From the NCBI GenBank assembly GCA_938039305.1, contig CALHUZ010000269.1, forward strand, positions 1 to 7,621: a stretch of DNA of 7,621 nt. The letters run 5' to 3'. Numbering within the stretch: the stretch's first letter is position 1; each line of letters starts with the position of its first letter. Of this stretch, positions 1 through 6,529 are shown piece after piece. Source of the DNA: an uncultured Saprospiraceae bacterium (GTDB lineage Bacteria > Bacteroidota > Bacteroidia > Chitinophagales > Saprospiraceae). Below the pieces are notes generated by a model. The model was not told the origin of the DNA, ran no database searches, and saw only the letters and a list, made by a program, of their open reading frames with translations. Made by a program: the position numbers and the translations under genes.

Positions 1-1455
1 CCTGATCGCAGAACGATCAATAATCTGGGAAACTCATTTATGAGTTTGACGAAGTATGATTTGGCGTTAGAGGCATTTGAAAAAGGAGAAGCTTTACTTG
101 GCAATTCTGGGCTATTCGCTTATAATCTTGCAGAGATTTATCGTCGAAAGAATGACACTGAGCGTATGGTTCATAATTATCTACAAAGTCCTATGGCAAC
201 TATAGAGCGCATCAGTTCTGTTCAGAATTATTTTGATAGATATCTTGATGAAGAAGGAGACTTAGAAATTCTAAGAAAGAAATTATATGAAAAAGTGCAG
301 GATGATACTGACAACATCTTTTATCCTGAAATGATAGAATGGGTTTTTATAAAGACCAAATCTTATGATAAAGCATTGAGGCAAGCTAAGGCCCTTGATA
401 GAAGATTAGAGGAGAATGGAGCGCGGATTTATTCTTTGGCTCAGATAGCATCTAATGACCGAGACTACGACACTGCTATAACGGCATATGAGTATATTCT
501 TGCAGAAAAGGATCCTTCAACGGGTTATTTTATCGATTCTAAACGAGAACTACTCAATACGAAAAGGAAAAGAATTATAACCAGAAGCGACTATACCCAA
601 GAAGACTTAATGGACCTAAAATCAGAGTACATCAAGTTCTTAGATGATATGGGGCGTGGCAAAAACACAGCTTTCATTATGTTAGAGATGGCACAATTAG
701 AAGGCCTATATCTCAACGATTTAGATGGGGCTGTAAGCACGCTTAATTCGCTAATCGAAATGCCAGGAGCTAACAATTATGTGATCGCTAATGCTAAATT
801 AGATTTAGCAGATTACTACTTGATGCAAGGGGAGGTATGGGAGTCAACTTTGCTATATTCTCAGGTTGACAAAGAATTCAAAGAGGATTATCTCGGAGAG
901 AAAGCTCGATTTAAGAATGCTAAGCTGAGTTATTTCATCGGGGATTTTGATTGGGCTCAAGAGCAGTTTGATATTCTTAAGTCAGCAACTACTAAGCTCA
1001 TTTCTAACGATGCTATAGACTTGTCTGTCTTCATTATGGATAATGCCAATCTAGATACAACCTATCTACCTATGGCTATGTATGCCGAGGCAGAGCTACT
1101 GCTTTTTCAAAACAAAACAGAAGAGGCCTTCATAAAATTTGATTCTATCAACCTAATGTTTCCTGAACATACGCTGCTCGACGATGTGTATTTTGCAAAA
1201 GCGAAAAACTACGAAACACGCAAGAAGTACGATGAGGCTGCCGAATTATACCAACTTATCATTGAACAATTCCCAGAAGATATCAGGGCTGATAATGCGA
1301 TATACGCTTTAGCTAATATTAAAGAGACATACTATAAAGATGTTGATGAAGCGAAGAAGCTCTATGAGAAGATCTTTATAGAATACTCAGATAGTACTTT
1401 TGCAATTGATGCGCGCAAGCGATTTAGAACACTCAGAGGTGACAATATTCAATAG
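1..1455 (+). CDS. Tetratricopeptide-repeat (TPR) protein, 5' end outside the window
   Basis: The frame is open from the first base of the window, and the codons before the first ATG (position 40) encode INNLGNSF, which runs straight into MSLTKYDLALEAFEKGE to form one TPR-like helix pair. I therefore read the ATG at 40 as internal and the gene as 5'-truncated by the window edge; 484 residues are visible. Further TPR-like helix pairs are visible around codons 142-167 (YSLAQIASNDRDYDTAITAY), 358-388 (AEAELLLFQNKTEEAFIKF) and 395-460 (FAKAKNYETRKKYDEAAELY, then ANIKETYYKDVDEAKKLYEK). The last two resemble the YbgF/BamD-type TPRs of envelope proteins. TPRs are protein-interaction scaffolds. No enzymatic motif is seen, and a signal peptide cannot be assessed because the N-terminus is missing. 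The stop lies 5 bp before the M50 protease start, so the two are probably co-transcribed. The exact role is unknown. Confidence 0.9.
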   Translation, partial: PDRRTINNLGNSFMSLTKYDLALEAFEKGEALLGNSGLFAYNLAEIYRRKNDTERMVHNYLQSPMATIERISSVQNYFDRYLDEEGDLEILRKKLYEKVQDDTDNIFYPEMIEWVFIKTKSYDKALRQAKALDRRLEENGARIYSLAQIASNDRDYDTAITAYEYILAEKDPSTGYFIDSKRELLNTKRKRIITRSDYTQEDLMDLKSEYIKFLDDMGRGKNTAFIMLEMAQLEGLYLNDLDGAVSTLNSLIEMPGANNYVIANAKLDLADYYLMQGEVWESTLLYSQVDKEFKEDYLGEKARFKNAKLSYFIGDFDWAQEQFDILKSATTKLISNDAIDLSVFIMDNANLDTTYLPMAMYAEAELLLFQNKTEEAFIKFDSINLMFPEHTLLDDVYFAKAKNYETRKKYDEAAELYQLIIEQFPEDIRADNAIYALANIKETYYKDVDEAKKLYEKIFIEYSDSTFAIDARKRFRTLRGDNIQ

Positions 1456-1460
1456 CTTCT

Positions 1461-2162
1461 ATGCTATTCACAAGTGGACCTAAGTTCCAATTAGCAAAGA
1501 TTGCTGGTATTCCAATTAAGATTCACTGGTCTTTTTCATTGTTAGTCATATTAATATGCACAGTAGGCCATTTATATAGTGCATCTTGGCTTCCAGCAAG
1601 TGCACTTTCTCTTTTTGTGTTTGTTATTCTCCACGAGTTAGGGCATGCTTTGGCGGCTAGAAAGTATCATGCACACACTTCTGATATTATTATATCTCCG
1701 ATCGGTGGATTGGCGCGTTTGGTCAGTTTGCCTAAGGAACCGATGTCTCAACTTTGGATCGCATCCGCAGGCCCTTTGGTCAATCTTACGATTATGTTGA
1801 CTTTGTATCTGATACAGATTTTGTTTTACTCTAAGATTGATTTCCCATTTGACTTGGGTGATCTAATTCATCAGAATGACCTATTGGGAATTTTAATTTT
1901 GATCAATGCTGCCTTGGTATTATTCAACCTTGTGCCGGCATATCCAATGGACGGAGGTAGGATCTTGAAATCCTTGTTGCGCATTGGAGGGGTAACAGAA
2001 GATAAAGCTACAATGGTAGCAGTCGGAGTAGGATTTGCAATCTCGATTCTTTTAATCATTATTGCTCTCATCAAGGATCAATATATGCTGATCATGATAG
2101 CAGTTTTTATAATGATTACCGGATATCAAGAGTTGAAAAGAGTGGGCCTCATAGAGACATAA
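1461..2162 (+). CDS. Site-2 protease family (M50) membrane zinc metalloprotease, compact form without CBS or PDZ domain
   Basis: A 233-residue polytopic membrane protein with the M50 hallmarks. The zinc-binding HELGH is at residues 58-62 within a hydrophobic helix. ISPIGGLARL is at about 78-87, AGPLVN at 103-108, and NLVPAYPMDGGR at 156-167, where D164 is the expected third zinc ligand. Hydrophobic segments lie at about 24-40, 46-66, 98-123, 140-160, 184-204 and 207-222. The family cleaves substrates within or next to the membrane, as in SpoIVFB/Rip3-type regulated proteolysis. Many relatives carry a C-terminal CBS pair; this one ends at the last membrane segment plus a short tail (ELKRVGLIET), with no CBS or PDZ domain. 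The start is the first ATG after the upstream stop, 5 bp away, with no Shine-Dalgarno sequence. The substrate is unknown; the tight link to the TPR gene suggests joint expression only. Confidence 0.93.
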   Translation: MLFTSGPKFQLAKIAGIPIKIHWSFSLLVILICTVGHLYSASWLPASALSLFVFVILHELGHALAARKYHAHTSDIIISPIGGLARLVSLPKEPMSQLWIASAGPLVNLTIMLTLYLIQILFYSKIDFPFDLGDLIHQNDLLGILILINAALVLFNLVPAYPMDGGRILKSLLRIGGVTEDKATMVAVGVGFAISILLIIIALIKDQYMLIMIAVFIMITGYQELKRVGLIET

Positions 2163-2196
2163 AAAAAGGGTTCGTCAAAAGAAGAACCCTTTTTTT
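2161..2196. terminator. Bidirectional intrinsic terminator between convergent genes
   Basis: A run of A, then AGGGTTC (2167-2173), a 10-base loop, GAACCCT (2184-2190) and a run of T. Because the stem is flanked by A on one side and T on the other, it forms a hairpin followed by U residues when read from either strand. It starts at the stop codon of the M50 protease gene and lies about 40 bases past the ompH stop, so it can serve both transcripts. Confidence 0.88.
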
Positions 2197-2234
2197 TATA
2201 GCAACTGCAATCTAAATGTTGCGATTGTATCTGA

Positions 2235-2738
2235 TTAGATTCCTAATTTCGCTTTTACTAGCTCCATTATATCTTCAGTTTCTAAAGCGAAGACCATACC
2301 AGTAGATCCAGCATCGAATATCATGGTGTAACCATTTTCTTTACCGACTTCATTGATGGCTACTTGTATTTTATCTAGTATTGGCTGGTAGACTTCTTGC
2401 TTTTTCTTAGCAACCAAATCTTTTACTTCTACTTCATATTGTTGTATTTCTTGCTGCTTTTGACCCAACTTAGTTTCTTCTTGTTGCATCTCAAGTTGAC
2501 TTATTTCACCACCATTAGCCTTAGTCATGTATGCTTGATAGCTAGTTTCATATTCCTTCATCATGCTTTGACCTTTTTGGATCAATTGAGTGCTATAGCT
2601 TTCTAGCTCTGCATCAGCAGTTTTGACTTCCGGGAAAGCAACAATAATAGCATTAGAGTTGATATGACCGTATTTCTGGGCATTGATCCCGGTGATCAAT
2701 AAGAAAGAAAGTAGTATAGTTGTTATCGCCGTTTTCAT
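2235..2738 (-). CDS. ompH: OmpH/Skp family periplasmic chaperone
   Basis: A 167-residue secreted protein. Residues 1-20 form a signal peptide (MKTAITTILLSFLLITGINA) with likely signal-peptidase I cleavage before QKYG. The mature protein begins with a beta strand (YGHINSNAII, matching the usual 'G.VN...I' start), continues with a long Gln/Glu/Lys-rich helical region at about 40-115 that would form the Skp tentacle coiled coil, and ends with the conserved segment at about 118-167 (QPILDKIQVAI..., YTMIFDAGSTG, MELVKAKLGI). Skp trimers hold unfolded outer-membrane proteins in the periplasm and pass them to BamA. The gene follows bamA on the same strand after a gap of about 115 bp that contains a promoter-like site. 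Bacteroidota often carry two tandem ompH paralogues here; only one is present, followed by a convergent gene. The symbol could equally be skp. Confidence 0.95.
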   Translation of the reverse strand: MKTAITTILLSFLLITGINAQKYGHINSNAIIVAFPEVKTADAELESYSTQLIQKGQSMMKEYETSYQAYMTKANGGEISQLEMQQEETKLGQKQQEIQQYEVEVKDLVAKKKQEVYQPILDKIQVAINEVGKENGYTMIFDAGSTGMVFALETEDIMELVKAKLGI

Positions 2739-2801
2739 ATTTTAATTTTCATGAGACTCACATTTCGAGTGCAAGTCAGTATCTGATTCATAGTTATGAC
2801 G

Positions 2802-2809
2802 CAAAAGTA
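2802..2809 (-). promoter_or_regulatory. Predicted -7 promoter element for ompH
   Basis: Read on the minus strand this is TACTTTTG, an exact match to the Bacteroidota -7 consensus TAnnTTTG, about 64 bases upstream of the ompH ATG. I see no convincing TTG element 17-23 bases further upstream. The box is half of an inverted repeat (CAAAAG-TAT-CTTTTG, 2802-2816). It suggests ompH can be transcribed independently of bamA, in addition to any read-through. Confidence 0.55.
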
Positions 2810-2853
2810 TCTTTTGATTCTTGAATTCAGGTCTGTTTTAACGAGATTTTAAT

Positions 2854-5490
2854 TTAATCAGGTTCGAATCCTAAGACGATGCTAAATTTACCTAGTGAAC
2901 CTAAGCTAGGGTTAACTTCTCCTTGAATAACCTTATCAAGTCCAAATCCGTAGTCAAATCCTAATAATCCAAACATCGGTAAGAAGACTCTAAGTCCTGC
3001 ACCTACCGTACGATTCAAATCAAAAGGGTTAAAGTCATCAAAGTTATTCCATGAGTTACCACCTTGTAAAAACAAGGTTGTATAAATAGTCGAATTAGGA
3101 TTAGTAGATAGCGGATATCTCAATTCTGCTGTAAATTTATTGAATATGATACCTCCTCCATTAGCTCGGCTTTGAGGGTCTATATCATCTACCTCATACC
3201 CTCTAAGAGCTATTATATCAGTACCGGTGATACCTGATTGCTGATTAGAAAGTCCATCGCCTCCAAGCTCAAATCTTTCAAATGGCACATCTCCCACATT
3301 GCTATTATAGTTGCCTAAGAAACCCATCTTGGCAGAAGTCATGAAGACTAACTTACCTACAGGGTTAAAGTACCATTCTGCATCAAATCTCCATTTATGA
3401 TATTCTAACCACTCAAACCTTTTTGAGTCTTCTGCATTTTCAATATTTCTTTCTGCTTGTGTAAGGCCATCACTCAAAACTGTTGTGAAGTATTCTTCTC
3501 TTTGTCTGATACCAAGTCTTAGTAGCTCTTCTCTGTGATATTCACTTATTTGATTTTCATCGAACTTCCAGAAGTTATCTCCTCTGAATAGTGAGTATGG
3601 TGGAGTGAACTTGATCGTTAATGCAACTCTTGAACCACTCATCGGGAACATTGGGTTATTTATCGAGCTTCTGGATATCACTTGCTGAATGTTGAAGTTT
3701 TTAAAACTTCCGTCATCTACATTGAACTGTGCTCCGTAATCTTCAAGCGTAAGGTTCTCAATATTTACAGTAGTGGAAGAGACAAAAAAGTCATCTGGCC
3801 ACTTAACCTGTGTCCCTAAACCCGCAAAGAATCTACGTATCTCCAGTTTTCCACGTCCGATGGTTGAGTTATCAAATGTAGAAGTTGCAGCGCCTACAGT
3901 TAGTGCATTTGGCTTTTTGCCTCCCAGCCATGGTTCTGTAAATGAAAAATTCATCGACCTAAAGAATCTACCATTTGATTGGATTCTAAGGGATAGTCTC
4001 TGGCCATCACCAGTAGGCAATGGGCTCCACGATTCTTTCTTTGTGATGTTATTTAAGGAGAAGTTATTGAAAGTGACTCCTAAAGTTCCGATCAATCCTT
4101 GAAAACCTCCATAACCTGCACTCAACTCTAACTGATCTGAAGGCCTTTCCTCCATTATGTATTCTATATTGACCGTACCTCTTTCATAGTTGACAGGCGT
4201 ATTCATCTGAATCGTTTCTGGATCAAAATATCCTAAGTTGCCTATTTCCCTTTGTGATCTTACAATATCTGATCTACTGAATTTTTCACCGGGCTTAGTT
4301 CTCAGTATACGTCTTACTACATGGTCGTGAGTTCTAGTATTTCCCTTTATGATGACCCTGTCTATAGTTGCTTGTGGTCCTTCATAGATACGCATTTCAA
4401 TATCGATACTATCTTTTCTGATCGCTATCTGCTTTGGATCGATATTAAAGAAGAGGTATCCATTATCCATATACAAAGAAGAGATATCACGACCATCTAA
4501 ACTGAACTCTAATCTTTCGTTCAGCTCTTCAGGATTGAACACCTCGCCCTTGTTAATGCCTAAGACATTTGTAAGATCAGATGTCTTATAGATAGAGTTT
4601 CCTTTCCAAGTGATGTTTCCATATTTATATTGAATGCCTTCTGAGATATTCAGGTTTAAATTGACAAGGCCTTCATCATTTCTCCAGAATGAGTCAGATA
4701 CTATTTTAGCATCACTGTACCCTAATTTCACATAGTGCCGGATCAAGTTGAGCTTATCTTCAGTGTAGTCCTCTTCCAAGAACTTTGACTTTTTCAAGAA
4801 AGTACCTTTCTTTTTGGTCCCCTTCATTAGCTTTCGGAGCTTCTTATCTTTTACCTTTTCATTTCCACTAAATGTTATTGCATCAATCTTGACGCGATCT
4901 TTTTTATCCATTTCAAACACCAAGATCACGGCATTTGATTTCATTGTATCTGTCTGCTCGATGATATTCACCTCCGCATCTAAAAACCCTTTTTCTATAT
5001 AGTGATCTCTTATTTTGCCTTTGGCAACTTCTTTACTATTGACCGTTGGAATACCACCGACACGCAGAGTTTCACCAAGTGTCTCATTCAGTTTGTCTTG
5101 TTTTGTCTTATTAACATCTTTGAAGACTATCTTAGAAAGTATAGGTTGTTCTAATAACTCAAGAGTCAGAAAGATAGAATCGGATACGATACTATCAAGC
5201 ACGAGGGTTACATCTGAAAAGATTCCAAGATTCCAAAGCTTCTTTATACCCGCGGCTAATTCTGGGCTTGGAATAGTTACGCTATTTCCCTCTCTAAGAC
5301 CTGTGATGGTCTTGATAGCGTTTTTATCTCTGCTTTCTGTGCCTTTGACATTTACTGCAGCAATGTCATATGTGGCGGGATCCGTGTAGTTTAATTCAAC
5401 AAAGTCTCTCTTCTCATCGGACATTGATGATTGAGCGAAAGTTGACAATTGGGAAGCCAGCAATATTAGAAGGAAACAATACTTGTACAT
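2854..5490 (-). CDS. bamA: BamA, outer-membrane beta-barrel assembly protein (Omp85 family)
   Basis: 878 residues from the chosen ATG. A signal peptide spans 1-19 (MYKYCFLLILLASQLSTFA). Five POTRA domains follow at about 41-116, 117-197, 199-286, 288-371 and 372-449; each shows the beta-alpha-alpha-beta-beta pattern with family signatures such as LWNLGIFSDV, VVRRILRTKPGEKFS and REIGNLGYFDPE. The remaining ~430 residues form the 16-strand barrel, with SFTEPWLGGKKP near 515-527 and the L6-loop motif LRGY at 762-765, whose Arg contacts the barrel interior in Omp85 proteins. BamA folds and inserts outer-membrane proteins. An upstream in-frame GTG at 5547 would add 19 polar residues (AADILNNRFLPNQVNTRR) ahead of the signal peptide. 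I prefer the ATG because it places the lysine and hydrophobic core at the N-terminus. The chain ends GFEPD, three residues past the usual terminal aromatic. It follows uppS with an 80-bp gap and no visible promoter. Confidence 0.96.
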   Translation of the reverse strand: MYKYCFLLILLASQLSTFAQSSMSDEKRDFVELNYTDPATYDIAAVNVKGTESRDKNAIKTITGLREGNSVTIPSPELAAGIKKLWNLGIFSDVTLVLDSIVSDSIFLTLELLEQPILSKIVFKDVNKTKQDKLNETLGETLRVGGIPTVNSKEVAKGKIRDHYIEKGFLDAEVNIIEQTDTMKSNAVILVFEMDKKDRVKIDAITFSGNEKVKDKKLRKLMKGTKKKGTFLKKSKFLEEDYTEDKLNLIRHYVKLGYSDAKIVSDSFWRNDEGLVNLNLNISEGIQYKYGNITWKGNSIYKTSDLTNVLGINKGEVFNPEELNERLEFSLDGRDISSLYMDNGYLFFNIDPKQIAIRKDSIDIEMRIYEGPQATIDRVIIKGNTRTHDHVVRRILRTKPGEKFSRSDIVRSQREIGNLGYFDPETIQMNTPVNYERGTVNIEYIMEERPSDQLELSAGYGGFQGLIGTLGVTFNNFSLNNITKKESWSPLPTGDGQRLSLRIQSNGRFFRSMNFSFTEPWLGGKKPNALTVGAATSTFDNSTIGRGKLEIRRFFAGLGTQVKWPDDFFVSSTTVNIENLTLEDYGAQFNVDDGSFKNFNIQQVISRSSINNPMFPMSGSRVALTIKFTPPYSLFRGDNFWKFDENQISEYHREELLRLGIRQREEYFTTVLSDGLTQAERNIENAEDSKRFEWLEYHKWRFDAEWYFNPVGKLVFMTSAKMGFLGNYNSNVGDVPFERFELGGDGLSNQQSGITGTDIIALRGYEVDDIDPQSRANGGGIIFNKFTAELRYPLSTNPNSTIYTTLFLQGGNSWNNFDDFNPFDLNRTVGAGLRVFLPMFGLLGFDYGFGLDKVIQGEVNPSLGSLGKFSIVLGFEPD

Positions 5491-5570
5491 ACGACGCGTA
5501 TTCACTTGATTGGGTAAAAAACGATTATTAAGGATGTCAGCTGCCACTGTTATGTTTATTTAACCTGTCT

Positions 5571-6320
5571 TTAAGATTTAACTACTTGTTCTCCGGTCAT
5601 GCCAAATCTGCGTTCTCGACGTTGAAAGTCCAATATGCACTCATACAGATCTTCTTTCTTAAAGTCGGGCCATAACGTGTCGCTAAACACGAGCTCGGCA
5701 TAAGAAAGTTGCCAAAGTAAGAAGTTACTTATCCGGTGTTCGCCACTTGTACGGATCATTAATTCTGGATCCGGAAAGGTGCTTGTACACAATCTTTCTT
5801 CGATGTCAGATTCAGTTATATCCTCACTTGAAAGCAAACCTTGACTTACGTCTTTACTAAGAATTTTAGCCATCTCTGTTAGTTCCCACCTACTACTATA
5901 GTTAAGAGCTAAGACCAATGTCATTCTATCATTGTTCTTTGTACTCTCCATAGCATCAAGTAAAGCTTGATGCGTTTCCTTAGGTAGTGAACTCAGATCA
6001 CCGATTGCTTTCAATCTGATGTTATTCTTATTCAAAGTGCTCAATTCTTTGCTCACAGTGATTACAAATAACTTCATTAAGGTGTTGACCTCCATGATAG
6101 GCCGCTTCCAATTCTCTTTAGAAAAGGCATACAGCGTGAGGTATTTTATACCCAACTCTGCTGAAGCTTCTGTCACTTCTCTTACGGACTTAACCCCGTT
6201 TCGATGACCAAATACTCTGGGCTTGCCATACCTCTGTGCCCAACGACCATTACCATCCATAATGATGGCTATGTGCTTTGGTAGCTTATTTTTATCAATC
6301 AAATTGAAGGCAGAATCCAT
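5571..6320 (-). CDS. uppS: UppS, di-trans,poly-cis-undecaprenyl-diphosphate synthase (isoprenyl transferase)
   Basis: 249 residues from the chosen ATG. The enzyme condenses eight isopentenyl diphosphates onto farnesyl diphosphate to make C55-PP, the precursor of the lipid carrier for peptidoglycan and surface glycans. It is cytosolic and membrane-associated. Conserved blocks: HIAIIMDGNGRWA (16-28, catalytic Asp at 22), GHRNG (38-42), LYAFSKENWKRP (63-74), ALNYSSRWE (138-146) and IRTSGEHRISNFLLWQ (189-204). It ends with the expected RRERRFG segment. Length fits the family. An in-frame ATG at 6356 would add 12 residues (MLNFAAFLALST), but a -7 promoter box lies just inside that extension at 6344-6351. 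The likely transcript starts near 6338, after the longer start, so I choose the ATG at 6320. First gene of the minus-strand envelope cluster, probably co-transcribed with bamA. Confidence 0.95.
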   Translation of the reverse strand: MDSAFNLIDKNKLPKHIAIIMDGNGRWAQRYGKPRVFGHRNGVKSVREVTEASAELGIKYLTLYAFSKENWKRPIMEVNTLMKLFVITVSKELSTLNKNNIRLKAIGDLSSLPKETHQALLDAMESTKNNDRMTLVLALNYSSRWELTEMAKILSKDVSQGLLSSEDITESDIEERLCTSTFPDPELMIRTSGEHRISNFLLWQLSYAELVFSDTLWPDFKKEDLYECILDFQRRERRFGMTGEQVVKS

Positions 6321-6343
6321 AGTGCTAAGTGCCAAAAAGGCTG

Positions 6344-6351
6344 CAAAATTA
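6344..6351 (-). promoter_or_regulatory. Predicted -7 promoter element for uppS(-bamA)
   Basis: On the minus strand this reads TAATTTTG, an exact TAnnTTTG match, 24 bases upstream of the preferred uppS ATG. The expected transcription start is near 6338, which gives a short leader of about 20 bases. No clear TTG -33 element is visible at the right distance. Its position decides the uppS start codon. Confidence 0.6.
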
Positions 6352-6365
6352 AGCATTTAATGCTT
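6351..6365. repeat. Perfect inverted repeat abutting the uppS -7 box, possible operator
   Basis: AAGCATT-T-AATGCTT: two perfect 7-base arms around a single central base, overlapping the upstream edge of the uppS -7 element by one base. The position, in the promoter spacer, is where a repressor or activator dimer could bind. A 7-base palindrome has a fair chance of arising at random somewhere in a window this size, so function is only suggested by location. Confidence 0.35.
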
Positions 6366-6459
6366 GCCATCTTGGCGTTATTTAAATTTGGTCATTTTGA
6401 GAATTAGCAAAGTCTTGTCTCGCACTCTGAAAAGTCCATAAATAGTAGGATTTTTCTCT

Positions 6460-6467
6460 TATATTTG
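6460..6467 (+). promoter_or_regulatory. Predicted -7 promoter element for the rimP-nusA operon
   Basis: TATATTTG followed by C is an exact match to TAnnTTTG(C), 62 bases upstream of the rimP ATG. Transcription should begin at about 6472-6475, leaving a leader of about 55-58 bases that contains the hairpin at 6486-6513. A good -33 TTG is not visible. With the uppS box at 6344-6351 it makes the intergenic region a divergent promoter pair. Confidence 0.65.
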
Positions 6468-6485
6468 CACCCAGATTAGACGTTT

Positions 6486-6513
6486 GGAGGGAGCAAATTT
6501 GTTCCCTTTTTTT
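6486..6513 (+). terminator. Terminator-like hairpin in the rimP leader, candidate attenuator
   Basis: AGGGAGC (6488-6494), loop AAATTT, GTTCCCT (6501-6507), with one G-U pair in the stem, then T through 6513: the shape of an intrinsic terminator. Reading upstream on the plus strand there is no gene for it to terminate, because the neighbour uppS is divergent and the rimP promoter lies only ~20 bases before the stem. It is therefore inside the rimP 5' leader, and its 3' end is 16 bases from the rimP ATG. It may act as an attenuator for rimP-nusA, or as an mRNA-processing or stability hairpin. No alternative antiterminator pairing is obvious in this short leader. Confidence 0.6.
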
Positions 6514-6529
6514 ATACAATGACAATATA

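Noticed and set aside
40..42. ATG at position 40 as the true start of the TPR gene
   Set aside because: The frame is open through base 1 and the residues before the ATG complete a TPR helix, so the gene very probably begins outside the window.
2209..2241. Inverted repeat AATCTAA ... TTAGATT around the ompH stop codon
   Set aside because: The loop is 19 bases, there is no T-tract, and one arm is inside the coding end of ompH; the strong hairpin at 2161-2196 already explains termination.
2397..2606. Plus-strand open frame of 69 codons inside ompH, Phe/Leu-rich and membrane-like
   Set aside because: It is the antisense of the Gln/Lys/Glu-rich Skp coiled coil, which yields hydrophobic codons on the other strand; no independent support.
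3773..4102. Plus-strand open frame of 109 codons inside bamA
   Set aside because: It is antisense to the conserved start of the BamA barrel and has no family signature; a shadow frame.
5015..5389. Plus-strand open frame of 124 codons inside bamA
   Set aside because: It is antisense to the BamA POTRA 1-2 region; its serine- and leucine-rich product is typical of reverse-frame translation.
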